64,000 bases of DNA from Algoriphagus marinus (GTDB lineage Bacteria > Bacteroidota > Bacteroidia > Cytophagales > Cyclobacteriaceae): assembly GCF_001936475.1 (NCBI RefSeq), contig NZ_MSPQ01000002.1:62001-126000 (forward strand). Direction: 5' to 3'. A model generated the notes under the pieces. The model did no database searches. It was not told where the DNA came from and worked only from the letters and a program-made list of their open reading frames with translations. Positions 53,284-62,389 of this stretch are shown in pieces; positions within the stretch are counted from its first letter, which is position 1; every line of letters begins with the position of its first letter. Position numbers and translations under genes: made by a program.

Positions 53284-54101
53284 TAGACTTTGCTCAGCAC
53301 TGATCCTTCAGCCAATTTTTTATATTCTTTGATAAAATTATAAGCTGCCTGCTCGGGTCTTGCTGACTTCATGAAACTTTCTCCGATCAGGAATCCATCG
53401 AATCCAGCTGATTTTAATTGAATCAAAGTCGCAGGATCAGAAATCCCGCTTTCAGAGATTTTTACAAAGTTTGAAGGAATCCGATTGACTAGATCCAAGG
53501 AAGTTTGAAGGGAGACTTCGAAAGTTTTCAAGTTTCTATTATTTACTCCTACCAAATCCAAGGCATCACAAAGGCTTCGATCCAATTCTTCGCCATCATG
53601 TACTTCCATCAATACTTCGAGTCCAAGGCTTTTGGCAAAATATGCAAGCGATTTTAATTTCTCAGGTTCCAAAGCTGCAGCAATAAGCAAAACACAATCT
53701 GCTCCAATGGATTTTGCTTCCACAATTTGATATTCATCAACCACAAAATCTTTGCGTAGAATGGGGCAAAAATTAAAGTGACGTGCCGCCTTTAAATCTT
53801 CAGAACTTCCTCCGAAATAAGCAGAATCAGTCAGAATGGAAAGTGCAGATGCCCCTGCTTGCATGTAGCCAATACTCACTTTCTCTACTTTTGCTGATGC
53901 ATTTATCATTCCTTTGGAGGGAGACTTTCGCTTGAATTCAGCAATGATCCCGGTCTTCTCAGGGTTGTAGATATACTTTTTCATCGAGACTACTTTCCCG
54001 TCAAAGAAGATGCTTTGCTCTAATAATTTGACTGGAACTAAGCTTTTTCGCTCGGATACTTCAATATGCTTTGCAGCAATGATTTGATCTAAAATATTCA
54101 T
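53283..54101 (-). CDS. trpC: indole-3-glycerol phosphate synthase
   Basis: A 272-residue TIM barrel converting CdRP to indole glycerol phosphate. Signatures are IIAEFKRKSPSKGMI (catalytic Lys), LRKDFVVDEYQIVEAKSIGAD, GVNNRNLKTFEV and SESGISDPATL. Eight bases after trpD. Confidence 0.95.
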   Translation of the reverse strand: MNILDQIIAAKHIEVSERKSLVPVKLLEQSIFFDGKVVSMKKYIYNPEKTGIIAEFKRKSPSKGMINASAKVEKVSIGYMQAGASALSILTDSAYFGGSSEDLKAARHFNFCPILRKDFVVDEYQIVEAKSIGADCVLLIAAALEPEKLKSLAYFAKSLGLEVLMEVHDGEELDRSLCDALDLVGVNNRNLKTFEVSLQTSLDLVNRIPSNFVKISESGISDPATLIQLKSAGFDGFLIGESFMKSARPEQAAYNFIKEYKKLAEGSVLSKV

Positions 54102-54109
54102 AGTAAAGT

Positions 54110-55120
54110 TTAAGCAAATGAAATTGAGGTTTTAGGATTTACTAAGCCGTTGAACACGTTCAGGGCTTTTCCGGATAATAACGATTCTGTTGCAATGGAT
54201 ACTGCTTCTGGAAACTCAAGTCCATCTTTTGCAGTCACCAGGGCGGCTGCAGAGTTTGCAATGACTACTGAATTCTGACTTTCAGTCCCTTTTCCCTTCA
54301 GGATATTTTCAAAGATTTTTGCAGATTCTGCTACAGTTTCTCCTCCAGCGATACTTTTTGCATCTAACTTTTTTAAACCTATACTTTCCGGAGAAAGCAA
54401 CCGCTCGCCTCCGTTTGAGATCATTTTAAACGACCCCGTCAATGAAATCTCGTCATATCCATCAAGTGCGTGAAGAATTGAGAATCTACCTTCCATTTCC
54501 TGATACAAATACCCATAAAGACGTGCTAGCTCTAGACTAAATACTCCTACCAATTGTTTTCTCGGAAAACTAGGGTTGACCATAGGTCCGAGCATATTGA
54601 AAAAGGTTTTTACGCCGAGTTCTTTTCGAATCGGAGCAACATTTTTCATCGCAGGGTGGAAAAGTGGCGCGTGCAGAAAACAAATTCCAGCTTCGTCTAG
54701 CCCACGCTTGATTTCGTCAATATTATTTGTGAACTGATAGCCAAAATAGGAAAGTAAGTTTGAGGAACCACAGATAGAAGATACACCCGTATTACCATGT
54801 TTGGCGACATTTTGCCCAGCACCAGCCACCACAAAAGAGGATAAGGTGGAAATATTAAAGGTATCCTTTCCGTCGCCTCCTGTACCGCAAAGATCCATGG
54901 CATCGTATTCAGCTATTTCTACCGGAATACATAGCTCCAGCATGGCATCACGAAAGCCACGTAGCTCATCCACTGTAATACTTCGCATCAAATACACAGT
55001 CATAAAGGCCGCGATTTGGCTTGTATTGTATGATCCAGTTGCTATATTTTTTAAAACGTCTTTCGCTTGATCTTGAGAAAGCGTACGGTGTTCGATCAAT
55101 AAGTTTAGAATGTCTTTCAT
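54110..55120 (-). CDS. trpD: anthranilate phosphoribosyltransferase
   Basis: A 336-residue enzyme joining PRPP to anthranilate. It shows MDLCGTGGDGKDTFNISTLS (PRPP loop), AKHGNTGVSSICGSSNLL and the anthranilate region NMLGPMVNPSFPRKQLVGVF. Note SSICGSSNLLSYFG rather than the commoner S-GSADVLEALG. It stands 83 bases after trpG. Confidence 0.94.
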   Translation of the reverse strand: MKDILNLLIEHRTLSQDQAKDVLKNIATGSYNTSQIAAFMTVYLMRSITVDELRGFRDAMLELCIPVEIAEYDAMDLCGTGGDGKDTFNISTLSSFVVAGAGQNVAKHGNTGVSSICGSSNLLSYFGYQFTNNIDEIKRGLDEAGICFLHAPLFHPAMKNVAPIRKELGVKTFFNMLGPMVNPSFPRKQLVGVFSLELARLYGYLYQEMEGRFSILHALDGYDEISLTGSFKMISNGGERLLSPESIGLKKLDAKSIAGGETVAESAKIFENILKGKGTESQNSVVIANSAAALVTAKDGLEFPEAVSIATESLLSGKALNVFNGLVNPKTSISFA

Positions 55121-55203
55121 CTATTTATGATTGATTTTTAATTGTCATCCCTCTATATGCCGAATTTATCATGCTTGATTTCATAAGCTTAGGGTGATTT
55201 TTT

Positions 55204-55770
55204 TTAGGCAGATAACCAGTTTTTCATAATGGCCACTCCATTTTCTGTAAGGATACTTTCAGGGTGAAATTGAACTCCTCTTACGTCATACACTTTATGT
55301 CTAACTGCCATAATCTGCTGATCGGGTGTTCGGGCGATTACTTCCAGATCAGGTGAAAGGGTGTTTTCATTGATGACCCAGGAGTGATATCTTCCAATAC
55401 TAAATGTATCGGGAATGCCCTCAAAAAGCAAATCCTGACTTACGGTAACTTTTGAAGCCACGCCATGTAGCACTTCAGACAGGTTGGTCAATGTACCTCC
55501 AAAGGCCTCTCCGATGGCTTGATGTCCAAGGCAAACTCCCAGAATGGACTTGGTCGGCGAATATCTTTTTAAAAGCTCGGGCATGACTCCAGCTTCTTCT
55601 GGTATTCCTGGACCTGGAGAAAGTAGGATTTTATCATAGGCCTCTACCTCATCGAGACTTATTTTATCATTTCGGAAGACATCCATTACAGCTCCATATC
55701 CGAGTTGACGAACGATGTAAACCAGATTGTAGGTGAATGAATCGTAATTATCGAGAACTAGTATTTTCAT
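55204..55770 (-). CDS. trpG: anthranilate synthase glutaminase component
   Basis: A 188-residue class I amidotransferase. ILVLDNYDSFTYNLV starts it; ILLSPGPGIPEEAG, SILGVCLGHQAIGEAFGG with the nucleophilic Cys, and VRGVQFHPESILTE complete the triad. ATG at 55770, nine bases after the trpE stop; a TTG three codons upstream opens the longer frame. Confidence 0.95.
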   Translation of the reverse strand: MKILVLDNYDSFTYNLVYIVRQLGYGAVMDVFRNDKISLDEVEAYDKILLSPGPGIPEEAGVMPELLKRYSPTKSILGVCLGHQAIGEAFGGTLTNLSEVLHGVASKVTVSQDLLFEGIPDTFSIGRYHSWVINENTLSPDLEVIARTPDQQIMAVRHKVYDVRGVQFHPESILTENGVAIMKNWLSA

Positions 55771-55779
55771 GTTTTCCAA

Positions 55780-57192
55780 TTATATCTTCTCAGCTGCTCT
55801 TAATGCTACCCTCAAGGCTTCTAATTTATTTGCTACTTCCTGCAATTCAGATGGAATCGTCGACTTTGCGACCACTCCTGCACCAGCCTGGAAACGAAGG
55901 GTATTGTTTTCAGATACAAATGATCGAATTAGAATTGCATGATTGAAATCGCCATTGAATCCTAAAAAACCAATTGCTCCACCATAGAATTGACGGCTAC
56001 TATTTTCAAGTTGATCAATAAGCTGCATCGCTTTGTATTTAGGTGCACCTGACAATGTTCCAGCAGGAAAAGTATCTGCTACCAGTTGAAGTGGATTTGC
56101 TCCTTCAGGCAACTTTCCAGTCACTTTTGAGACCAAGTGAATGACATGGGAGTAATATTGGATTTCTTTGAAAACTTCCACATTGACTTCGACAGAAGTT
56201 CTGGAGAGATCATTTCTAGCCAGATCCACCAACATCACGTGCTCTGAATTTTCTTTTGGATCATCGTAGAGTTGTCTCGCGAGCGCAGCATCTTCCTGAT
56301 CATTTCCAGTTCTTCTAAAAGTACCTGCTATAGGGAAAATCGTGGCTTTATTTCCTTTTACTACAATTTGGGCTTCCGGAGAACTTCCAAAAACTTTAAA
56401 GGAACCATAGTCAAAATAGAATAAATAAGGTGAAGGGTTCACCGAACGAAGTGCGCGATAAACATTGAATTCGTCGCCTTTAAATTGTGTGGTAAATCTT
56501 CTGGAAAGTACTATCTGGAAGACATCCCCTCGGAAGCAATGCTCCCGCCCTTGATTGAGAATCTTCAAAAACTCCTCATCTGTATAATTAGAAAATTCCT
56601 CTCCCACTTTCTTGAAGCTGTAGGCTGGAATATTTTTACTGTTGAGCAGCATTTCGATTTCATCTATCATTTCAGGATTTTCCGCACCTGCTACCCGATG
56701 TTCTAATAAATTCAACTCATTCTTATAATGATCAACTACTATTATATTCTGATACACTGAATATTGCATCATAGGCACTTCATTTGGGATCGTATTTTCC
56801 AAATTGATATCCTCAAAGTAAGCCAGTGTATCGTATTGGATATAGCCAAATAAACCGTTTGAACTGAACTTAAAATTATCCGGAGCTACGTCAAACTTAT
56901 TTCCAAATGCTCTTAAAGCGACCATCAAGGGCTTCTCCTCTGTCACCTCATAGGTCAAAGTTTCACCAAAAGGCAAAGTTTCGGTCACTTTTCCCCCGTT
57001 GAAAGAAAAGGTGGCAAGTGGGTTAAAGCAGATGTAAGAAAAGCTGTTTTCCTGACCATGGTAGTCCGAACTTTCAAGTAAAATAGGATTAGTGAATCGA
57101 TCTCTAATCTGCAAATAGATACTTACCGGAGTTATAGTATCAGCTAATCGCTTGCGATGGGTAGTTAAGATGGGGAATTTCACTTGAGTCAT
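55780..57192 (-). CDS. trpE: anthranilate synthase component I
   Basis: A 470-residue chorismate-using enzyme, first of the trp operon. The Trp feedback site element LLESSDYH is present at about 38-45, so feedback inhibition is expected. The catalytic domain shows FQIVLSRRF, SPEAQIVVKGNKATIFPIAGT, LVDLARNDLSRTS, FPAGTLSGAPKYKAMQLI and QAGAGVVAKS. Expression is controlled by the attenuator at 57211-57344. Confidence 0.95.
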   Translation of the reverse strand: MTQVKFPILTTHRKRLADTITPVSIYLQIRDRFTNPILLESSDYHGQENSFSYICFNPLATFSFNGGKVTETLPFGETLTYEVTEEKPLMVALRAFGNKFDVAPDNFKFSSNGLFGYIQYDTLAYFEDINLENTIPNEVPMMQYSVYQNIIVVDHYKNELNLLEHRVAGAENPEMIDEIEMLLNSKNIPAYSFKKVGEEFSNYTDEEFLKILNQGREHCFRGDVFQIVLSRRFTTQFKGDEFNVYRALRSVNPSPYLFYFDYGSFKVFGSSPEAQIVVKGNKATIFPIAGTFRRTGNDQEDAALARQLYDDPKENSEHVMLVDLARNDLSRTSVEVNVEVFKEIQYYSHVIHLVSKVTGKLPEGANPLQLVADTFPAGTLSGAPKYKAMQLIDQLENSSRQFYGGAIGFLGFNGDFNHAILIRSFVSENNTLRFQAGAGVVAKSTIPSELQEVANKLEALRVALRAAEKI

Positions 57193-57210
57193 TTTTAGGA
57201 ATTTTGCATG

Positions 57211-57245
57211 AAAAAAGGCTTACCGGAAATCCAGTAAGCCTTTTT
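57211..57245 (-). terminator. trp attenuator terminator
   Basis: On the minus strand AAAAAGGCTTACTGG pairs with CCGGTAAGCCTTTTTT in a stable hairpin ending in six T, 19 bases before the trpE ATG. An AAGCC in the leader just after the leader-peptide stop (minus strand, within 57274-57282) can pair with GGCTT of the terminator's 5' arm, a candidate antiterminator. Confidence 0.85.
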
Positions 57246-57281
57246 ACTATGTTGTAACGCAAAATAAAATGCAGGGGCTTT

Positions 57282-57344
57282 CTAAATTTCCTTTTGGGAA
57301 GAATAAGAATGCCACCACCAATATTTGTTTGCGATTGTTTTCAT
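57282..57344 (-). CDS. trpL: trp operon leader peptide
   Basis: A 20-codon ORF, MKTIANKYWWWHSYSSQKEI, with three consecutive Trp codons at 57312-57320, flanked by aromatic and His residues. It is followed by a terminator hairpin in front of trpE, the exact layout of ribosome-mediated attenuation: when charged tRNA-Trp is scarce the ribosome stalls at the Trp codons and the terminator does not form. The peptide and hairpin are seen; the mechanism is inferred from the classical trp system. Confidence 0.88.
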   Translation of the reverse strand: MKTIANKYWWWHSYSSQKEI

Positions 57345-57509
57345 AAGAGTAAGTGCAAAATTAGAAAGTGATTGTTAAGTACAAAGCATCTTTTAATTTA
57401 TTTCTCAATTTTATTCTCCTAAAACTCTAATTGACGCGTTTCAATCATTTTGGGACAAAACCTTAAAACAACTCAATCGTGTAACTTATGAGTTTCTATT
57501 TTTCTATTT

Positions 57510-58052
57510 ATGAAAAAATCCATCTTACTATTCCTCTTTATTATTAGCACTTTCATGACCGTTTCTGCGCAAATAGAATCTGGCTGGAATCAAAAATTGA
57601 ATGAGGTAAAATTCAAATCCCAAACTGGAGAAGAATCTGTTTTAGGTGTGGATCCGGGACTTCGGTATGCAAATCTTCAGCATCATGATAGAGATTTTCG
57701 GTTATTTTATAATCGTAATGACATGCGAACAAAAAATATCCGAATAGTGGATCAAAAATCCGGACTTGAAATTGCAAAAGGTAGAGGAAATATTTTTTGG
57801 GGAAATGGCCGAATTGAATTCATTGATGGGGAAACGGTAAAGTTGAAGCGCAAAAGAAATCAGAACGGCTATACCATTATTGGACCTTACGGAGAACTAT
57901 TTAAAATAGAGAATCAAGCAATCAGCCCAGTTAAAACCTATGGAGAAAAGGACTTTCTTTCGCAAGCTTTTTTTGTTTTTGATTGGATTAAAACCACTCA
58001 GAAACCTCCACAGGATATAGTAGTATATACTACCTATAGTTCGACTTGGTAA
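57510..58052 (+). CDS. secreted protein of unknown function
   Basis: A 180-residue exported protein with a signal peptide ending at FMTVSAQ. The mature part is beta-rich, with repeated short strands such as FRLFYNRNDMRTKNIRIVDQ and GNGRIEFIDGETVKLKR, and no catalytic motif I recognise. A 76-residue cytosolic gene follows after 39 bases. Confidence 0.65.
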   Translation: MKKSILLFLFIISTFMTVSAQIESGWNQKLNEVKFKSQTGEESVLGVDPGLRYANLQHHDRDFRLFYNRNDMRTKNIRIVDQKSGLEIAKGRGNIFWGNGRIEFIDGETVKLKRKRNQNGYTIIGPYGELFKIENQAISPVKTYGEKDFLSQAFFVFDWIKTTQKPPQDIVVYTTYSSTW

Positions 58053-58091
58053 GATTATTTTTCCAAACTTTATGGAATAATTAATAAAACA

Positions 58092-58322
58092 ATGGCAAAA
58101 GCTTTTCCACAGTATTTCAAGCGCGTCTTTGATGACTACCAAGTGTTGGTCCAAGTAAATCCAAATGATTTCACTGGATTGGAATTGATTGTTCATCCTG
58201 ATGGAAAAATCGAAAAAACTGAAATGACCTTTGATGAGGAAATTTTTGAAGATTTGGCTGAAGATGAATTCATCCATTGCAATGTCTTAGAGTTTCAGAT
58301 GTATCACGCTAAAGTCAAGTGA
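58092..58322 (+). CDS. small acidic protein of unknown function
   Basis: A 76-residue protein, MAKAFPQYFKRVFDDYQVLV at the N-terminus, strongly acidic towards the middle (EKTEMTFDEEIFEDLAEDEF). No signal peptide or membrane segment. The clear start and coding character support a real gene; family not recognised. Confidence 0.65.
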   Translation: MAKAFPQYFKRVFDDYQVLVQVNPNDFTGLELIVHPDGKIEKTEMTFDEEIFEDLAEDEFIHCNVLEFQMYHAKVK

Positions 58323-58461
58323 GTTTCTGTTTTTAGTCATTTCGGGATGAAGTTTGCTGACTTTAGATTTTACTTTGAAAGTATTCTCACTGATTATCAA
58401 GACTAGGGAGGTCTGCTTGCTAAAATCAGCATCATGAGATTGGATTCAAAAAATTTTGATT

Positions 58462-58469
58462 TACCTTTG
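58462..58469 (+). promoter_or_regulatory. -7 box of the SRP RNA promoter
   Basis: TACCTTTG, matching TAnnTTTG, located where transcription would begin at the first bases of the SRP RNA (about 58475). Confidence 0.6.
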
Positions 58470-58474
58470 TGGCC

Positions 58475-58558
58475 TAGCGGCACGACCAGCTCCTGCTGAA
58501 TCCCCCAGGTCCGGAAGGAAGCAAGGGTAGGCGGTTGTAGCGGTGCGATGCCGCTTCT
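58475..58558 (+). ncRNA. ffs: signal recognition particle RNA (4.5S type)
   Basis: The universally conserved SRP domain IV sequence GGTCCGGAAGGAAGCA lies at 58508-58523. The flanks pair to form the long hairpin: AGCGGCA near 58476-58482 with TGCCGCT near 58549-58555, and CGACC with GGTTG inside. Length of about 84 bases corresponds to the small bacterial form without an Alu domain. It is followed by TTCTTTTTT. It guides membrane proteins to the translocon with Ffh. Ends are approximate. Confidence 0.92.
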
Positions 58559-58737
58559 TTTTTGCCTTATTTTTTTTCAAGGCACCTTTTCCCGGTTTCG
58601 ATTCCTGATTAATCTTCTAACTTTGTTTCAAATAATCAAACCTAAAACTTCGTGAGATTAGCATACTAAATACGATTAACCAATTTTATTTAGCGACATC
58701 CTAAAATCATGTTACCTTTAAAATCAATCTGATAAAT

Positions 58738-59397
58738 ATGAAATTCTTTATTGACACCGCAAATCTTGATGAAATCCGTGAAGCCTATGACTTAGGCGTT
58801 TTAGACGGTGTGACTACCAATCCATCCTTGATGGCCAAAGAAGGCATCAGTGGTGACGCCAACGTAAGAGCCCACTACAAAGCGATCTGCAATATCGTTG
58901 ACGATAAAGTGAGTGCTGAGGTTATCTCAACTGATTTTGCCGGAATGATAAAAGAAGGTAAAGAGCTTGCTAAAATCGATGATAAAATCGTTGTTAAAAT
59001 CCCGATAATCAAAGATGGAGTGAAAGCGCTTAAGTATTTTCACAGTGAGGGTATTCGTACCAATTGCACTCTAATTTTTTCTGCAGGCCAAGCGCTCTTA
59101 GCGGCAAAAGCAGGAGCTTCATACGTTTCCCCTTTCATTGGCAGATTAGATGATATCTCTTATGACGGTATGGAACTGATCGCGCAAATCGTTCATATTT
59201 ATCAGAATTATAACTTTGAAACGGAGGTTTTGGCAGCATCAGTGCGTCATTCTATGCACTTATTAAAGTGTGCAGAGGTAGGAGCAGATGTGGTAACTTG
59301 CCCATTGAAGGTAATCACGGGTCTCCTAAAGCACCCACTAACTGACTCTGGTCTCGCTACGTTCTTAGCCGACCATGCAAAAGCTGCTGGCAAATAA
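58738..59397 (+). CDS. fsa: transaldolase-like fructose-6-phosphate aldolase
   Basis: A 219-residue member of the small transaldolase subfamily. It begins [20 protein letters not shown] with [14 protein letters not shown], has the Schiff-base Lys in [17 protein letters not shown], and [12 protein letters not shown] and [19 protein letters not shown]. It either cleaves fructose-6-P to dihydroxyacetone and glyceraldehyde-3-P or acts as transaldolase in the pentose phosphate pathway; the sequence alone does not decide. A hairpin terminator follows. Confidence 0.9.
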   Translation: MKFFIDTANLDEIREAYDLGVLDGVTTNPSLMAKEGISGDANVRAHYKAICNIVDDKVSAEVISTDFAGMIKEGKELAKIDDKIVVKIPIIKDGVKALKYFHSEGIRTNCTLIFSAGQALLAAKAGASYVSPFIGRLDDISYDGMELIAQIVHIYQNYNFETEVLAASVRHSMHLLKCAEVGADVVTCPLKVITGLLKHPLTDSGLATFLADHAKAAGK

Positions 59398-59407
59398 ATT
59401 TTATTAT

Positions 59408-59429
59408 GCCGACTCCGGTCGGCTCTTTT
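59408..59429 (+). terminator. terminator after the aldolase gene
   Basis: GCCGAC and GTCGGC with a TCCG loop, followed by TCTTTT. The T-tract is interrupted by one C, and the next gene starts 12 bases later, so it may attenuate rather than stop. Confidence 0.55.
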
Positions 59430-59440
59430 CTCTCTCAATT

Positions 59441-59644
59441 ATGTACATAATCAAAGTCAAAGGCAAAGCAAAAATCCCGGATTACATCCAAATTCGGGAT
59501 GAAAACTTTGTTTTAATCGCTTATTTCAGAGCTGACAGGCCTTTGAAAAATATGGAAAAATTTGGCTTGGAGGGTAAGGAAGAAGAATTAGAGGCGTTAA
59601 TCAAGGGTCTATCTTTTGGAAAATTGCAAAAATTAGAGATTTAA
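59441..59644 (+). CDS. small protein of unknown function
   Basis: A 67-residue protein, MYIIKVKGKAKIPDYIQIRD at the start and LEALIKGLSFGKLQKLEI at the end. The start at 59441 lies after the terminator hairpin; a longer frame from 59375 overlaps the aldolase gene. It is six bases before ftsE and probably in one transcript with it. No family recognised; an alpha/beta fold is suggested by the hydrophobic pattern. Confidence 0.65.
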   Translation: MYIIKVKGKAKIPDYIQIRDENFVLIAYFRADRPLKNMEKFGLEGKEEELEALIKGLSFGKLQKLEI

Positions 59645-59650
59645 AGTAAC

Positions 59651-60361
59651 ATGGATTTCTCAACTCAACCCGTACTGCAGGTCAATCAGGCTACTATTTT
59701 TCAAGGATTAAATCCTGTCCTTACCGATGTCAACTTCTCCGTAGAGCAACACGAATTTGTTTTTCTAATCGGTCGAACTGGAAGTGGTAAAAGTTCACTT
59801 TTAAAAACGCTTTATGCCGATTTGGAATTGAAAAGTGGCGTGGTAGAAGTAGCCGGGTTTGATCTGGGGACGATTAAACAAAAAGAAATTCCTTTTCTCA
59901 GAAGAAAAATTGGAATCATATTTCAAGATTTTCAACTCTTCAATGATCGAACGGTCGCAGAGAATCTGTCTTTTGTAATGAAAGCTACCGGTTGGAACAA
60001 CAAGCTTAAAATCAGAGAACGAATGGCAGAAGTGCTCATGCTAGTTGGTCTAAATGATGCCTTGGAAAAAATGCCTCATCAGCTTTCCGGAGGGGAACAA
60101 CAACGAGTTGTTATTGCACGAGCGTTACTAAACGAACCATCCATTCTTCTTGCAGATGAACCAACAGGTAACCTTGATCCTGATGTTGCAGATGGGATTT
60201 TTAAACTATTTCAAGAAATCAACAAAAAAGGTACTGCTATCCTGATGGCAACCCACAACCATGATTTACTCCGGAAATATCCCTATCGGGTTTTAAAATG
60301 CGAAAATGGAGTTCTGCAGGATAGTAAAACTCACGACGTTTCCTTCGGAACTTCTTTTTAA
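59651..60361 (+). CDS. ftsE: cell division ATP-binding protein FtsE
   Basis: A 236-residue ABC ATPase. Walker A is [13 protein letters not shown], signature [16 protein letters not shown], Walker [14 protein letters not shown], switch ATHNHDLL. The Q-loop region [21 protein letters not shown] is characteristic of FtsE. With FtsX it activates cell-wall hydrolysis at the septum. FtsX is not adjacent, which is usual in Bacteroidota. Confidence 0.9.
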   Translation: MDFSTQPVLQVNQATIFQGLNPVLTDVNFSVEQHEFVFLIGRTGSGKSSLLKTLYADLELKSGVVEVAGFDLGTIKQKEIPFLRRKIGIIFQDFQLFNDRTVAENLSFVMKATGWNNKLKIRERMAEVLMLVGLNDALEKMPHQLSGGEQQRVVIARALLNEPSILLADEPTGNLDPDVADGIFKLFQEINKKGTAILMATHNHDLLRKYPYRVLKCENGVLQDSKTHDVSFGTSF

Positions 60362-60435
60362 TCCTTATCATATTGTCCCACTTAGGTAACATGAGTCCTA
60401 TTTCTTCGTTTGATTGTTGGTATAATGTAAAGCTT

Positions 60436-61827
60436 ATGAAACTCTCCCTCTTCAAAAACATCCTACTATTTTCAATAATTGGTGTATCACTTTCCAGTTG
60501 TAATAAGGATGAAGAACTACCAGCAGTAGATCCGACCTCCAATGCTGCAGTGAATAGATGGATTATTGACATTATGGATGAGGTCTATTATTGGCTTGGA
60601 GATTTGGGGACACCTATAAGTGAAGATGCAGATCCTGAGGATTATTTCGAAGCCCTACTTTTCAGACCAACCGATCGATTTTCGGTGATTTATTCTGATT
60701 ACCAGGAGCTGATTAATTCTTTGAATGGGATCTCCCTTGAATCAGGATACGAGTTTATTCTTTATAGAGAAAGTGCCTCAAGTGACAAAGTCTTTGCAGA
60801 AATCACCTACATCAAAAAGAACAGCCCAGCTTCTGCCGTTGATCTGAAACGTGGCGATCGAATTCGATCCATTAACGGAACTTTGTTTACCGTTGATAAT
60901 TTTCGTGAGGTCTTGGGACTTACCGAATCTACCCATAGCCTTGAATACACAAGATATGATGAAACATCCAATCAATTTGTAGAACAACCAAGCATTAGCT
61001 TAACTCCTATTCAGCTTTCTGAGGACCCTAATTTTTTAGATACTATATATACCATCAATAATGAAAAAATAGGCTACGTAATTTATCATTTTTTCACTCC
61101 AGGTCCGGGTAATGGAAGCACACAATTTGACAATGAAATGGATGCGATTTTCGGGAAATTCAAATCAGAGTCGATCGATCATTTGATTGTAGATTTAAGA
61201 TACAACGGAGGTGGATTCGTTTCTTCGGCTGTAAACCTAGCAAGCCTTATCGGTCCCGGAGTAAGTACTACAGACATTTTCTCAAAAACAAAGTATAATT
61301 CGTTTATAGCCGAGCAGATTCCTGAGCTAAGAGATGTGAAAACTACTTTCAAAGCCAAAGCCGAAAATCTTGGTAATACACTAGACGGAAATAGGGTTTA
61401 TATTTTAACATCAAATCGTACTGCCTCTGCATCCGAATTGATCATAAACGGATTAAAACCTTACATGGATGTGTTCTTGATTGGAAATACAACAACAGGT
61501 AAAAATGTTGGTTCTATTCCCTTTGAGGATGAAGCCAACCCGGATAACAAATACGGAATCCTTCCGATCGTAACACAAAGTTTCAATAGTTTGGATCAGT
61601 CAGATTATACCACAGGATTTAATCCCAATGTGGTAGCCTTGGAGTCAGCAGAGTTGCTACTTCCACTAGGTGACATTAATGAGCAATTGCTTCGAAAGGC
61701 AATTACCCAAATTACAGGGACAGCACCTTCAGGACGAATTCTAAAATCTGAAAGATTAGATGTTGCCAGTTCGTTAGATCAAAAAATTCGAACAGGTAGA
61801 ATGATTGAAAATAAAATACTAAAGTAG
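60436..61827 (+). CDS. S41-family peptidase lipoprotein
   Basis: A 463-residue paralogue of the S41 lipoprotein at 42008-43327. Signal MKLSLFKNILLFSIIGVSLS then a lipobox Cys in LSSC; helical domain with DIMDEVYYWLGDLG; PDZ (about 100-190, KRGDRIRSINGTLF); catalytic domain with DLRYNGGGFVSS, Ser in TSNRTASASELIINGLKPYM and Lys in GNTTTGKNVGS. Located after ftsE with 74 bases between, so it may have its own promoter. It probably degrades or trims envelope proteins. Confidence 0.88.
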   Translation: MKLSLFKNILLFSIIGVSLSSCNKDEELPAVDPTSNAAVNRWIIDIMDEVYYWLGDLGTPISEDADPEDYFEALLFRPTDRFSVIYSDYQELINSLNGISLESGYEFILYRESASSDKVFAEITYIKKNSPASAVDLKRGDRIRSINGTLFTVDNFREVLGLTESTHSLEYTRYDETSNQFVEQPSISLTPIQLSEDPNFLDTIYTINNEKIGYVIYHFFTPGPGNGSTQFDNEMDAIFGKFKSESIDHLIVDLRYNGGGFVSSAVNLASLIGPGVSTTDIFSKTKYNSFIAEQIPELRDVKTTFKAKAENLGNTLDGNRVYILTSNRTASASELIINGLKPYMDVFLIGNTTTGKNVGSIPFEDEANPDNKYGILPIVTQSFNSLDQSDYTTGFNPNVVALESAELLLPLGDINEQLLRKAITQITGTAPSGRILKSERLDVASSLDQKIRTGRMIENKILK

Positions 61828-62117
61828 CGGAGCTCAATATTTTATTAAATCCGAGCTAAATCAATCTAGAAAAATTTGTTTTTAGAATTTTAAGCTATCA
61901 TTTAGATTTTAACACTTAGGATATTGCAATGAAACCTGAATTATGGTTTGTTCAGTTTTTTTGTTGATTAGCAAAAAAATCAGGTTACGTTGCAAGCATT
62001 GTTGAGATTCATATGAGGAAAAATGAGATAATTATTTTCTTGTTCCACTAATTAATTTTTGATGATCAGTCTTTTTCTTTCTGGAATGCAGTTAACTTTG
62101 ACCAAAATCATCTATCA

Positions 62118-62333
62118 GTGCTAGAGCTAGTTGCCAGTTTTCTATTAATTCTATCAATCTATTTCTTAGGAAGCCTAGCTTTAGTTCAAGAAATCATACG
62201 ACCGAATAAGCATTTGATAAGAGACGGGAATCAAGAAAAAGGTCATTGGGAGACTAATTACTCAAAAATCATCCTTCTTAGCTTAATACTTTCTTTGATT
62301 ACCACTACTGCAGCATATTTCATTTTTCTATAG
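62118..62333 (+). CDS. small two-helix membrane protein
   Basis: A 71-residue ORF with GTG start and two transmembrane helices (LELVASFLLILSIYFLGSLA and KIILLSLILSLITTTAAYFI) joined by a charged loop (IRPNKHLIRDGNQEKGHWET). No ATG is available. The hairpin-shaped membrane topology and lack of frame interruption support a gene, but expression is uncertain. Confidence 0.5.
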   Translation: MLELVASFLLILSIYFLGSLALVQEIIRPNKHLIRDGNQEKGHWETNYSKIILLSLILSLITTTAAYFIFL

Positions 62334-62336
62334 GCT

Positions 62337-62369
62337 AAAAAAAAACCGACCTTTTAAAAAGCCGGTTTT
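62337..62369 (-). terminator. terminator after the TPR gene
   Basis: On the minus strand AAAACCG pairs with CGGTTTT, the inner stem has mismatches, and nine T follow. It lies 21 bases after the stop at 62390. Confidence 0.6.
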
Positions 62370-62389
62370 AGAATTTAGTGAACAAAGAA

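Noticed and set aside
57897..58277. Long antisense ORF opposite the two small genes
   Set aside because: It is the opposite-strand shadow of two better supported plus-strand genes and has no protein-like features.
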